Of a stretch of 64,000 nt of DNA, positions 27,812 through 36,646 are shown piece by piece. This DNA comes from Paraburkholderia phytofirmans OLGA172. GTDB taxonomy: Bacteria; Pseudomonadota; Gammaproteobacteria; Burkholderiales; Burkholderiaceae. The notes under the pieces were generated by a model. That model was not told the DNA's origin and ran no database searches. It saw only the letters and a list, made by a program, of their open reading frames with translations. The position numbers and the translations under genes are program-made. Numbering within the stretch: position 1 is the stretch's first letter; each line of letters starts with the position of its first letter. Location: NCBI RefSeq assembly GCF_001634365.1, contig NZ_CP014578.1, forward strand, positions 2,232,001-2,296,000. Direction: 5' to 3'.

Positions 27812-30128
27812 CAAGTACTCCACGTGGTCGGGGCAGTGAGAGGTCGACGCCATCGGGGAAGGGGTGTTCGCCCGGCGGAGTCGCGAGCAGCTTCTGTACG
27901 CCAGCCAGCCGTTTTTCCGCATGCTCTAGCTGGTTTTTCCAGCCGATACTCGTCGAAGGACGAGCTCTGATCGTCTCCAGTGCCTGCTTGAACGTGCCCT
28001 CGAGCCGGATCAGATTCTGCCGATGTTCCGGCAGGTCAGTCGCCGAGAGATGCCGGCAGTCAGCGAAACACTCGAGATGCTTGGGGCAGGGGTCGACTGT
28101 GAACGAGTTCAGGCAGTGCCCGTACGGGGTCGCATGGAATCCGTCCGCCTCGGCGCGCAGGTATTCGTACGCAGCCGCGTCGCCCTCGGTGGCCTGGATA
28201 CGCAGGAAGGCACCGACGATCGGCCCGCTGGCCCTGCCGTCCTTGATGAGCCTGGCTACGGTGCTGGCTTTCTCGCCGAGCATGATCTCAATGTCCTGCG
28301 GAATCTCGATCTGTTCGAGATCCTCAGCCAGGCTGCGATGATCGTACTCGTAGCTCTGGGTGACACTGCGCCGGTTGAAGCGCTTCGAGATGATCGTATC
28401 CGCAACACCTAGGCGGAACAGTTCGGTGTTTTGTAGATGACGCAGCATGTGCGACTCGATCTTCAAGGCCCGGTCTTCATCGGTCTGGCCATATTTTTCG
28501 AACAACGATGGCAGGTTCTTCGCGTCGCCGAGCGCCTGTCCGATGAACGTAGGGTCCGGGCGGTTGACCGCCATGTAGCGCGCCACGTCGCACAGGCCAT
28601 CGTTGCGCTCTTCGGCGAGCGAGCGCTTCGGCTGGAGGAACAGGAACTCCCACGGTTGAACGGACCCAACTGCCAGCGGCAGGGGAGTGAGGTCGGATAC
28701 CTTCGTCGGCGTCGTGAGCCGGATGTGTTCCTCGAGCTCGCCGACGTGCAGATGCGTCGCATGCCATTCCATCCGATCGAGGAGTTTGACCGGCGAGCCG
28801 TCGCCATGGCGGAAGCACAGACTGGTCTCGCCCTCAAGCATCGCTGTTTTCAGGCGATTCCCGAACTGATAGACGGCCATGTCGAGAGTCAGGTCGCCAC
28901 TGCGCCGCCGTTCATGCTGGTATTCGTGCAGTTCAGCAAGGACCGCGGGATCGAAGCCATCCCGATAGCGTTCGATGAACGGTTCCCGTTCAATTTTCAA
29001 CCAGAACGGGTTGCCCATGAGGCGTGTATAGATTTCAATGACGGGCACGACGCTGTCGAGCGAATACCATGGCAGCAGCCGGCCCGTTTCGCATTGCAGC
29101 TTCAACGTCGCACGCAGTGGCTCCGTGATCCGGGCCACGTGGTCGAGTGTCTCTGTCAACAGCGTCCGGAACATCTCGGGCACGGGCTGGGTCTCTTCAC
29201 GCAGCACGCGGCTGTCGGTCTCATCCTCCTGCTGCTTTTCCGCGAAGTGGCGCAGCATCAGGGACGTCGAGATGCCGCCGGATTCGCCGGCTGGCCGTCC
29301 CTTCGAATCCATGTACGTTCGCTCCCGCTTCCAGTCAACCGGCAACAGTGCGACTTCACCTGCACGCATGCCGGTCACGATCAAGGAGCGCATCGCGGCG
29401 AACCGCAGATCGTCCATGAACGTTCTCGGCTTTTCAGTCATCACGATGCGGGTCAGCTCCCAGAACGCCCGACGCTCCGGCAGACGCTCGCCACGCTTGC
29501 GGGCCTCGAGATCCTCGCGAAGCTCTTCCTGCGACCAGGTATGTTTCGCCTTGATCGCACTTTTCATTTTCATGCGCGGAACAGAGAGGGACGAGTACAG
29601 TGGACCGGCGTCGCAGATGTGCTGGGCATCGAGCACTGTCTTGATGATGCCGACCACCAGGTCTCCCAGCTTTCCTGTGGCCTGGATTGCTTTTCCGACA
29701 CGGATCGCCAGACGCAGATCGTCGACGGTCAGTTGCCAGGGGTCCTTTTCCACGCACGTTGCAACCACCCGTAGCGGCCGCGCGATGTTTTGCATCACGT
29801 GTCCGGTAGTGTTCCGCTTGAACAGCAACTGTTCGGCAACGGCCGCCTTGATCAGATCCTGCCACGCTGACGATAGCGGGCGTCGGGGCAGCGGCGTCAG
29901 GCCCCGCTCTGCGCGCTCCGTGTTTACGATCGCCAGTGCCTTCGCATCAGGTCCCAGGTCTCGCAGGTAATAGGTCGGCGGCGGTACGTCGCCGGCAACG
30001 ACGGTGAGGTTCCATCCGACGCCGTCGCATGCGGCGCCTGTTTCGTCGAGAGGCATGCGCCATGACAGGCCTTTCTCATGGGCCAGCGTTTTGCCCAGAT
30101 CGATGAACGCGGAGTAGTGTGGATTCAT
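27804..30128 (-). CDS. Large tyrosine recombinase-like protein (774 aa)
   Basis: Third gene of the operon. A tyrosine recombinase catalytic core is spread over a long insertion: first arginine in VTGMRAGEVALL, then HMLRH (HxxR box), and a candidate nucleophile in TQSYEYDH. About 250 residues separate the first Arg from the HxxR box, far more than usual. A cysteine-rich stretch near the C-terminus (HCLN...CPKHLECFADC) may bind zinc. Four-base ATGA overlap with the preceding recombinase implies translational coupling. Confidence 0.72.
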   Translation of the reverse strand: MNPHYSAFIDLGKTLAHEKGLSWRMPLDETGAACDGVGWNLTVVAGDVPPPTYYLRDLGPDAKALAIVNTERAERGLTPLPRRPLSSAWQDLIKAAVAEQLLFKRNTTGHVMQNIARPLRVVATCVEKDPWQLTVDDLRLAIRVGKAIQATGKLGDLVVGIIKTVLDAQHICDAGPLYSSLSVPRMKMKSAIKAKHTWSQEELREDLEARKRGERLPERRAFWELTRIVMTEKPRTFMDDLRFAAMRSLIVTGMRAGEVALLPVDWKRERTYMDSKGRPAGESGGISTSLMLRHFAEKQQEDETDSRVLREETQPVPEMFRTLLTETLDHVARITEPLRATLKLQCETGRLLPWYSLDSVVPVIEIYTRLMGNPFWLKIEREPFIERYRDGFDPAVLAELHEYQHERRRSGDLTLDMAVYQFGNRLKTAMLEGETSLCFRHGDGSPVKLLDRMEWHATHLHVGELEEHIRLTTPTKVSDLTPLPLAVGSVQPWEFLFLQPKRSLAEERNDGLCDVARYMAVNRPDPTFIGQALGDAKNLPSLFEKYGQTDEDRALKIESHMLRHLQNTELFRLGVADTIISKRFNRRSVTQSYEYDHRSLAEDLEQIEIPQDIEIMLGEKASTVARLIKDGRASGPIVGAFLRIQATEGDAAAYEYLRAEADGFHATPYGHCLNSFTVDPCPKHLECFADCRHLSATDLPEHRQNLIRLEGTFKQALETIRARPSTSIGWKNQLEHAEKRLAGVQKLLATPPGEHPFPDGVDLSLPRPRGVLDD

Positions 30129-31663
30129 CGGTTGTCGGCTTCCAGTTCCTCGATGACTGTCTGTATCTCGGCGATCGTGCGCTGCAGTTGCAGATAGGCA
30201 GGCGACCTGGTGTCGCCGCGGGAACTCTGGTCGAAGAAGATCACCACTTCGCGCATCTCGGCCAGCACGCGCTCATGCATCGTCTTGTCGTGCAGGGGCA
30301 TGAACTTCCTGCATCCGTAGCACGACGTGACCGGGTTGTAGGGGCAAGCGGGCTGACCAGATTTGCAGCCGCCGATACCGGCGATCGGAATTCCGTGAGG
30401 CACGCCGGCAATCTGTTGCTCCCCTTTGAGTTGGGTGAGCTCTTCCGGGGAGATGAACCGGTCGTGCGCAATCTTCGCCACACGCCGGTATATGTCCGAC
30501 GCACCGAGCGCCCGGTTCACCCGCTCCGCGTGGGTGGCCGATGTCGCGTAGTAAACCAGCCCGGTCTGCACATGCGAATGGCCCATGAATTCAGCGAGCT
30601 CCTCATGACTGGCACCGGCGTCAACGAGTCGCTGCGCCGCGGTATGACGAAGGTCCATAGCGCAAGCATCGTCGCCGATCAGGATTTCCACGCGGCGGGC
30701 AATGCGAGATCCGGCTTCATGATTGGATTTGACGCCGAAGACGCGATCATTGGCATCGCGCCCCTGAGAGTCTGCATACGCAACCAGCGCGATGAACAAT
30801 ATCCCCCATTCCTGTTTCACACGACGGACCATCGGTCTCTTTCGAAGCTTCCCCTGTTGCTTGACCATGAGAAACGTGAGATGCACGGTCGGCTCGCCAC
30901 TGTGTTCCAGATCCCATATCCGTACGTCACGCATCGTCAGCATCGCGATCTGAATCGGACGCATGGCAAACTGGTAGGAACAGAGCACCATCGCCGCATC
31001 GCAAAGTGCCTCGTATGGAAGACTTGACCAGCCGCTTGTCCTAATGAGATTCGACGTTTCATCCAGATAGCGCACAATCGCGGCTTCCTCGTCAACGGAC
31101 AGAAACACATCGCCTGATCGCACACGGGCATACTTGTCTGTTGCGGGGCCGGGCAGGCAAGCGCTGACATAGGCCAGATATGACTCGGACCAGCCATACA
31201 GGCGATGCCGGCATAGCAAACGCAGCACGGCCTTGACGAAACGATAGGCGTGAACGACTAACTGGCGGCCGCGCAGCGTCATCCATATCGTTGATATGCG
31301 GGTTGGTCCGGCTTCGACGATGCGTTCGACATCATGAACATCAAGATGCATTGCTGCGTTCAGAACATTGAAGCAGGTCGAGATATGCAGGTCTTCACCC
31401 AGCAGGAAGACCAGCAGATGCTTCTGGAGGGTGCCGTACGAAGAAGGGTACCGACTAAGATCAAGCCGGAACAGTCGACCATTGATGTGAAGCCCGAGGA
31501 TATCGGCCTGGCGGACTTCGGGCACGGAGCGCAGCGTGTCGTCGAAGTCGTCGTAGTAGCGCACGACCGGCGGCAGTTCTGGCAACGACGACACCATGCT
31601 TTCAAGCACCGATGGCTCGATTCCCAGGTGAGTCTGGGACGACGGAGCTTTTTGCATGTTCAA
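30125..31663 (-). CDS. Tyrosine recombinase (512 aa)
   Basis: Second gene of the operon. The catalytic domain shows Arg in YQFAMRPIQIA, DLRHTAAQ (HxxR box with Asp in place of the first His), MGHSH, and the nucleophile in GLVYYATS. After the catalytic core is a ~120-residue extension with a cysteine cluster (CKSGQPACPY, CYGCRKFMPL) likely to bind zinc, then a helical tail. The start overlaps the previous gene by ATGA. The extension distinguishes it from simple phage integrases. Confidence 0.85.
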   Translation of the reverse strand: MNMQKAPSSQTHLGIEPSVLESMVSSLPELPPVVRYYDDFDDTLRSVPEVRQADILGLHINGRLFRLDLSRYPSSYGTLQKHLLVFLLGEDLHISTCFNVLNAAMHLDVHDVERIVEAGPTRISTIWMTLRGRQLVVHAYRFVKAVLRLLCRHRLYGWSESYLAYVSACLPGPATDKYARVRSGDVFLSVDEEAAIVRYLDETSNLIRTSGWSSLPYEALCDAAMVLCSYQFAMRPIQIAMLTMRDVRIWDLEHSGEPTVHLTFLMVKQQGKLRKRPMVRRVKQEWGILFIALVAYADSQGRDANDRVFGVKSNHEAGSRIARRVEILIGDDACAMDLRHTAAQRLVDAGASHEELAEFMGHSHVQTGLVYYATSATHAERVNRALGASDIYRRVAKIAHDRFISPEELTQLKGEQQIAGVPHGIPIAGIGGCKSGQPACPYNPVTSCYGCRKFMPLHDKTMHERVLAEMREVVIFFDQSSRGDTRSPAYLQLQRTIAEIQTVIEELEADNR

Positions 31664-32877
31664 CGGCCCTGTGGAAGCGCGCGCAACACAGCCACACGAT
31701 CATCGAATTCGTCGTTCCATACGCTCGCGAGCCGGTTTTCAAAGACGGCCCTGGCATAGCGCGAAGGCATGTCTGATTCTTTTGACCAGCCGAAGAACGT
31801 GCGCATCTTCTGTAGTGCTTCGTCCATCGCGTCGCCTCGCTCCAGTAACTGGTGAAGCCTCAGCACAGCGCAGGTGTGCCGGAGGTCGTGACAGGTAACC
31901 GATTTTTTCCCGGTGCGATCGTGCAGTTCCTGCAGCACCTCGGCTGGCAATGCCTTCGATATCAACGTAAAGATCTTGGTCAATGACTCTGTGGACAGAG
32001 GACCGCCAGTCTGGGCATTAAGCATGAACGAATGGGAAGGTCGCCCCCGGTAATTGTCGCAATAGGCCTGCACGAGGCGCGCCGTCGCATCGCTTACCGG
32101 TATCTGCCTGATCGAATGAAGCGTCTTGATGCTCGGTTTCGAGTAGCGGCTATCGCCGTCTGCTTCTTCATACCCATTCTGTCGGACGTTCAGCCAGTAC
32201 CGTGTCCGATCAAGCTTGCGGTCATGGCTGCTTTTGATGGCATCCGCGGTCAGCAGCAAGAGTTCGCCCCGGCGCAGTCCCTGATGGAGCATCAGCACGA
32301 ATGCAATGAAGACCCGCCAGCGCGTCTGGGAACGTCGGAACGGATTGGCATCCGACTCCGGATCCAGTATCTGATAGAGGCTTTCGACCACACAGGCAGG
32401 CAGCGATCGAACCATCTCACTTCGGCCGCCTTGCCGTATGTGAAGCTGGCTGTAAAGCGTCGACAGGCGATGGATCCGCGCTTCGATCTGCTGCATTTTC
32501 GCGTCGGCAGATTTCGAAAGCCATGTGACCACCGATGTTACGAAGGTCAGTCCGGTCTGCCACCGATCCTCGTTGCTGCTGGTCGCCGCAGGCTGGTTGC
32601 GCAGGCTGACAAACCACGATTCGAGAATGTCCGCGAGCTGGGCGTCGTCGAGACTGGACAGCGCATCATCGAGCGCATTCGCCCGGAATGACCGATCAGC
32701 GTGTTCATACAGGCTCTCGATGTACCGCAGCCGCATCGTCTGCGTAGACGTCGCCCATTGTGACGCAGCGACGACCAGCCAGACTGAGGCCCAGTATCGA
32801 GGAGCGTGATTGCTGTCAGCCAGCAAGACGCCTCGAAGCGAAAGCGGCACGGCCTCGGCGCTGATCTGAACGAACAT
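31660..32877 (-). CDS. Tyrosine recombinase (405 aa), first gene of the operon
   Basis: Catalytic residues are complete: Arg in QGLRRGELLLL, HDLRHTCAV (HxxR), Trp in FFGWSKES at the His/Trp position, and the nucleophile in SRYARAVFE. The N-terminal ~190 residues would form the core-binding domain. I place the start at the ATG at 32877; the frame opens nine codons earlier. It leads a four-gene overlapping operon of three different recombinases plus a helper. Together they probably mobilise this island. Confidence 0.85.
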   Translation of the reverse strand: MFVQISAEAVPLSLRGVLLADSNHAPRYWASVWLVVAASQWATSTQTMRLRYIESLYEHADRSFRANALDDALSSLDDAQLADILESWFVSLRNQPAATSSNEDRWQTGLTFVTSVVTWLSKSADAKMQQIEARIHRLSTLYSQLHIRQGGRSEMVRSLPACVVESLYQILDPESDANPFRRSQTRWRVFIAFVLMLHQGLRRGELLLLTADAIKSSHDRKLDRTRYWLNVRQNGYEEADGDSRYSKPSIKTLHSIRQIPVSDATARLVQAYCDNYRGRPSHSFMLNAQTGGPLSTESLTKIFTLISKALPAEVLQELHDRTGKKSVTCHDLRHTCAVLRLHQLLERGDAMDEALQKMRTFFGWSKESDMPSRYARAVFENRLASVWNDEFDDRVAVLRALPQGR

Positions 32878-33562
32878 AAAAACCCTGCAACCAGAACACA
32901 ACACCGAAACCTACCATAAGTACATGTAGCCGTTGCGGTATCTAAGGCTTGAACGCTGTCCAACATGCAACACCCTAAAACATACCAACAGTGTTGATAA
33001 TTTATCTTATGTCAAATTACAAACGCAGGAAGCGCCATCCGAGTCCCGCAACAGATTTCCTTCCCCTCGCCGCCTAAACCGCCACGTCCCCTCGGCTACA
33101 CGCTCCGGAGCGATTCCGCACGATTGACGTCGGGCTTCCACGCGTTTGTTATCCTTTTTAGGGATTTTGGCCCGATTCTCGTTGCCGGCTTCATAGTCGT
33201 GGTGAAAATTTTAAGGATATCCACGCGTTTTCCGCCCATTTGGGGTTCATTCCGCAGCATTCTGACCGGAAGATGACTAAGCGCTGGCGACGAGTCCGCG
33301 TCTTTCGCGCCGGATCTGAGACGGCGAGTTGACATAATTTGTATCCCCGTGTCGACAAATGTATGCAGCCCGTCAGACCTATGGCTGTTGACGTCGGCTG
33401 TAAGCCCTTGAGTCAGCTGCGTACGCTGATGCATTCGCGACGTTAGTCTGCTCGGCGTTAGGTTGAATCGGCGTTTCCATTCCGCACGCGCTTATGCGCG
33501 CACAGCTGGTCCCCCCACCAACGGGTTAGGCCTGTCGAAGAAGACTTCTCCAGCAGCGGGCA
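32878..33562. promoter_or_regulatory. Upstream region of the recombinase operon, possible element end
   Basis: About 685 bp without a supported gene. An AT-rich segment at 32915-33020 (with AACAGTGTTGATAATTTATC) is the likely operon promoter. An ORF at 33096-33434 on the minus strand lacks a ribosome site or family. Because the recombinase genes point away from this side, the element's own recombination site could lie here. Confidence 0.4.
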
Positions 33563-34084
33563 TTATTCGCCGCCCGCAACAACTCTCGAAGACCGTCGGG
33601 CGAGACGACTGTCGTATTCACGCTGAGGGACCGGCATCAACAGGTCGGCAACTGATACACCGAGAATCGTTGCAATTGGCTCTAGGTTCCCTACGGCTGG
33701 AACACTTACCAGCAGTTCGAGTTCGGTTACATACGTTCGAAAAAAGCCAGCGGCTTCCGACAGGCGCTCCTGGCTAAGCCCGATGCCTGCACGAAGTCGA
33801 AATATATGACACGCAGCTCGTACAGCCGCTTCCTGACTCGACACTTTTTGCTGTTTCTCACCGGCGGAACGTACAAGGTCAACGACATCGAGATGCAGGA
33901 CGCTGGCCAGTCTGTCGAGACTTGAGAGCCGGAGGTTGCCCGATTTCCGTTCAATCGTCGCAATGTGTCCTCGCGAGAACCCGGTTGCGTCGGCAAGATC
34001 CTGCTGTGTCAGGCCGAGTTCCTGCCGCTTCGAACGGACGGCGTCACCTAAATGGAGTGTGCTCTTGGCAATCTTTTTCGGCAT
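33563..34084 (-). CDS. Two-HTH Xre-family regulator
   Basis: A 173-residue protein with two helix-turn-helix domains of the Cro/Xre type: residues about 14-68 (ELGLTQQDLADATGFSRGHIATIE) and about 88-145 (GIGLSQERLSEAAGFFRTYVTELE). Two HTH domains in one chain would bind both halves of an operator as a monomer or four half-sites as a dimer. It is divergent from the gene at 34323, with direct AGATTCAC repeats between them, and probably regulates both. Confidence 0.85.
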   Translation of the reverse strand: MPKKIAKSTLHLGDAVRSKRQELGLTQQDLADATGFSRGHIATIERKSGNLRLSSLDRLASVLHLDVVDLVRSAGEKQQKVSSQEAAVRAACHIFRLRAGIGLSQERLSEAAGFFRTYVTELELLVSVPAVGNLEPIATILGVSVADLLMPVPQREYDSRLARRSSRVVAGGE

Positions 34085-34132
34085 ATGGCCGAGAGGATCG
34101 CCGAGAGCGTTTCTTTTTTCTAGATAGTAAAC

Positions 34133-34155
34133 AGATTCACCTTATGTAGATTCAC
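34133..34155. promoter_or_regulatory. Direct repeats upstream of the Xre regulator
   Basis: AGATTCAC occurs at 34133-34140 and 34148-34155, 15 bp apart, in an AT-rich divergent promoter region. The spacing of about one and a half helical turns would suit the two-HTH regulator encoded next to it. Candidate operator only. Confidence 0.4.
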
Positions 34156-34322
34156 TTGAAATAGATTACAATACAAATCCGGTTAGGCTTCCCGTAACGC
34201 GATGCTGGGGCTTGTTCGTTCGCCCGCTCGAGGGAATGTTTTGTATAGGCGGTTCGCGCGACGTGTGCCGAACAGAGCGGCGCCTTTAGTGATTGCACTC
34301 GCAAGTCCTTTCAGGAGGTATC

Positions 34323-34739
34323 GTGACCGAGCCCGAGCATGAACCTGACACGGCGCGTACGGTAAAGACGGCCTTTGAACTCCCGCTACGTACCCTGTTT
34401 CTGATTGACCTTGTTCTTGACCCTGCAACGATTGTCAATGAAGCAGCATCGGTTCGAGTCATCCTGTCGACGGGTTCGGGCGTGGTGAAGATGCTGACGG
34501 CCACCGGCGCGACCGCTGCCCAGGTTCACGTTCTGCATAGCCACGAACGGATCATTGATGAGCCATCGGTATCCAGAGTGGCTGATTTACACGTTTCCGA
34601 CGACGGAAAACTTGTGTATTCGCTTGAGTCGGGCGAGCAATTTCTGGTAGACCGCGATTCCGAGCCAGTCTTGTTGCTCCCGCTGTTGCCTGCCACCGGC
34701 GAAGCACGGGGCGTCGTGGACACGGCGGCTGACGCTTGA
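34323..34739 (+). CDS. Hypothetical protein divergent from the Xre regulator
   Basis: A 138-residue acidic protein with a start at the GTG at 34323, which follows AGGAGG by four bases. The middle part is rich in short beta-type segments (ADLHVSDDGKLVYSLESGEQFLVD). No signal peptide and no recognised family. Expression is probably controlled by the divergent two-HTH regulator. Confidence 0.6.
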   Translation: MTEPEHEPDTARTVKTAFELPLRTLFLIDLVLDPATIVNEAASVRVILSTGSGVVKMLTATGATAAQVHVLHSHERIIDEPSVSRVADLHVSDDGKLVYSLESGEQFLVDRDSEPVLLLPLLPATGEARGVVDTAADA

Positions 34740-35138
34740 TCTCCAGGGCGGCTATGGACTGGGTGGGAGCGCCGTGCTGCGGTCTACATGGCAGATTAAA
34801 GAGGCGGTCTCGCAAACTGGCGACCAGATCTTCTTCGAGTGGGAACGGCGCGGATGAAATTTTGCTGGCGCCGTCTTCGACGCATCACGGGCAATGGAGA
34901 AAATGGATTGCAGCACCCGCGTTCCGCCCGTAACAATCGAAGAGGTGGAATACCTCGCAAACTTCTGTTCGACGTGTGCCGTCACCTGAAACAAGCCGCG
35001 GACATGGCGACTCAGTGCGTACCAGTCTGTCGATGCGGCATCGGCCCACTCGTGCGTTACGAAGTTCAGTCGGTCCGTGGGTGCATTCGAATTCCGCCCG
35101 GCGTAATTCCCGGAACCGGGCGCTGCTTACTTGCGATT
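34740..35138. other. Intergenic, nothing supported
   Basis: About 400 bp between convergent genes with only short overlapping frames. No hairpin terminator was recognised. Confidence 0.4.
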
Positions 35139-36392
35139 TCACATTTCCGTCGCTTTCCAGTCTAACTGATGGCGGCTAACGGTTTGACGGTGACGCTCAT
35201 CATCCTCTGCATGCAGATAGATGCTGGTGGTGTTCAATGAAACGTGGCCAAGGTTGTCGCGGATCAGCCTGAGGTCGACTCCGCCGTCGGCCATTCGGGA
35301 ACCCGCTGTGTGGCGCAACCAGTGAGCAGAAGCCCGTTCGAGTTCTGCGGCACTGCCGTGATAGTCTGGTCCCCGGGACCTCAGCCACTTGGCCGTCCCT
35401 TCGAAAATCCCCTTGACTGCATCATGTAACGCAGATCGACTCAGATTTCGCATCTTGCCCCCGCGAGGCACGACGAGCGGCGTTTCCTCTCCATGCCGAG
35501 GCAACTGGGACAGACCGTTCACTGCCCGATAGCGCGATAGCTCGATGATCAGCTCGGGCGAAACCGGCACGATCCGCTCCTTGTCGCCCTTCCCCAGCGT
35601 TACCAGCCACCACTGGTCCTTTCCGTCTGGCGCGAGCCTTCGCATGAACTGTCCCATCTGGCCGCCGGCAACTTCGGAAATCCGCATGCCCTGCAGATAG
35701 AACAGGGTGATCAGCCATCGGCTGCGCGAGTAGTAAGCCTTCTGCAGATCCGTATCCTGCGGGAGCTGCTCAACGAAGCGTTTCACTTCGTCCCACAGCG
35801 AGACCGGAAGATACCGGCTGACACGCGGCGCGGTTCTTTTTCCCCGCTGACGCAGCAGCGCCATCGGGTTGCCACGCAGGTACCCTGCACTCACCAGCCA
35901 CGTGAACATCGCGTTCAGGATGACCAGCGCCTGACGCTGACTCGCTGGCGACAACGGTCCGTTGAACGGCCGCCAGCGCTCGTCGCCGCGTGGATACTTT
36001 CCGCCACTGGCGGACACCCAGCGGCTGGCCGGCCGGGGGTCAACAAGAAACGCCTTGAACATCAGCAGATCCTCGTGCGTGAGCGATGACAGTGGCTTGC
36101 CGAGCTGCACCACGGACCACAGCAGCAGCCGTTCAGCTTCCTTGCGATAGCTGTCGAACGTGGTCTTCGTGTCACCGTGATTCGACAGCCACGCACGGAC
36201 CGCGTCCAGATCGTTGCGTGCGGACAGCTGGGATCCTTCGGCGGGCGCGCGGTTCGTGCCCTCGCGCCCATTCAGGTGCTCCGGGACGACGAGCGATTCC
36301 ACGGGCTGGACGGTGGCGATTGTGGCGCTGGACACGATCGGGGCTCCGTTCTGGGTGTGACGCGACGTTGGTGTGCCGATTGCAACCGGCAC
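35139..36392 (-). CDS. Xer/phage-type tyrosine recombinase
   Basis: A site-specific recombinase of up to 417 residues. Catalytic set: Arg in LQGMRISEVAG, Lys in TLGKGDKERIVPV, HWLRHTAGS, NLGHVSLNTT and nucleophile in TSIYLHAED. The N-terminal SAM-like binding domain is at about residues 60-190. The longest frame begins at a GTG (36392) inside a palindromic operator, so a later GTG or ATG start is likely. It is divergent from a KfrA-like gene across that palindrome, a common plasmid/ICE maintenance layout. Confidence 0.88.
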   Translation of the reverse strand: MPVAIGTPTSRHTQNGAPIVSSATIATVQPVESLVVPEHLNGREGTNRAPAEGSQLSARNDLDAVRAWLSNHGDTKTTFDSYRKEAERLLLWSVVQLGKPLSSLTHEDLLMFKAFLVDPRPASRWVSASGGKYPRGDERWRPFNGPLSPASQRQALVILNAMFTWLVSAGYLRGNPMALLRQRGKRTAPRVSRYLPVSLWDEVKRFVEQLPQDTDLQKAYYSRSRWLITLFYLQGMRISEVAGGQMGQFMRRLAPDGKDQWWLVTLGKGDKERIVPVSPELIIELSRYRAVNGLSQLPRHGEETPLVVPRGGKMRNLSRSALHDAVKGIFEGTAKWLRSRGPDYHGSAAELERASAHWLRHTAGSRMADGGVDLRLIRDNLGHVSLNTTSIYLHAEDDERHRQTVSRHQLDWKATEM

Positions 36393-36418
36393 ACGACATT
36401 ATAACAGTAATGTCGTGT
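36391..36418. promoter_or_regulatory. Perfect palindromic operator
   Basis: ACACGACATTA (36391-36401), a 6-bp spacer TAACAG, then TAATGTCGTGT (36408-36418): an 11-bp perfect inverted repeat. It lies between the recombinase gene and the KfrA-like gene. KfrA proteins are known to repress their own promoter by binding such sites, so this is the probable KfrA operator. Confidence 0.75.
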
Positions 36419-36646
36419 ATCAGGATTCGAATGTAGTAAACTTATCGTTATACGTTGTATTATCAACATATCAGATCCCACAGGACACTCGCCTTCGCCA
36501 TGTCCCTCGAAACCGACATTGAAGCCGTGCGCGAGCGCGCTAATGACACGCAGGCGCTGTATCGCGAGGTCTGCGCGCTGCTGTTCTTCCGCTACGGCGA
36601 AACACCGTAAGCGATCAGCGAAGCACGTCCCTCCCGCAGACTTGAC

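Noticed and set aside
28437..29774. 445-codon plus-strand frame opposite the 774-aa recombinase
   Set aside because: Antisense shadow of the recombinase gene with no recognised motif.
33096..33434. 112-codon minus-strand ORF between the recombinase operon and the Xre gene
   Set aside because: No ribosome site or motif; the region more likely holds promoter or attachment sequences.
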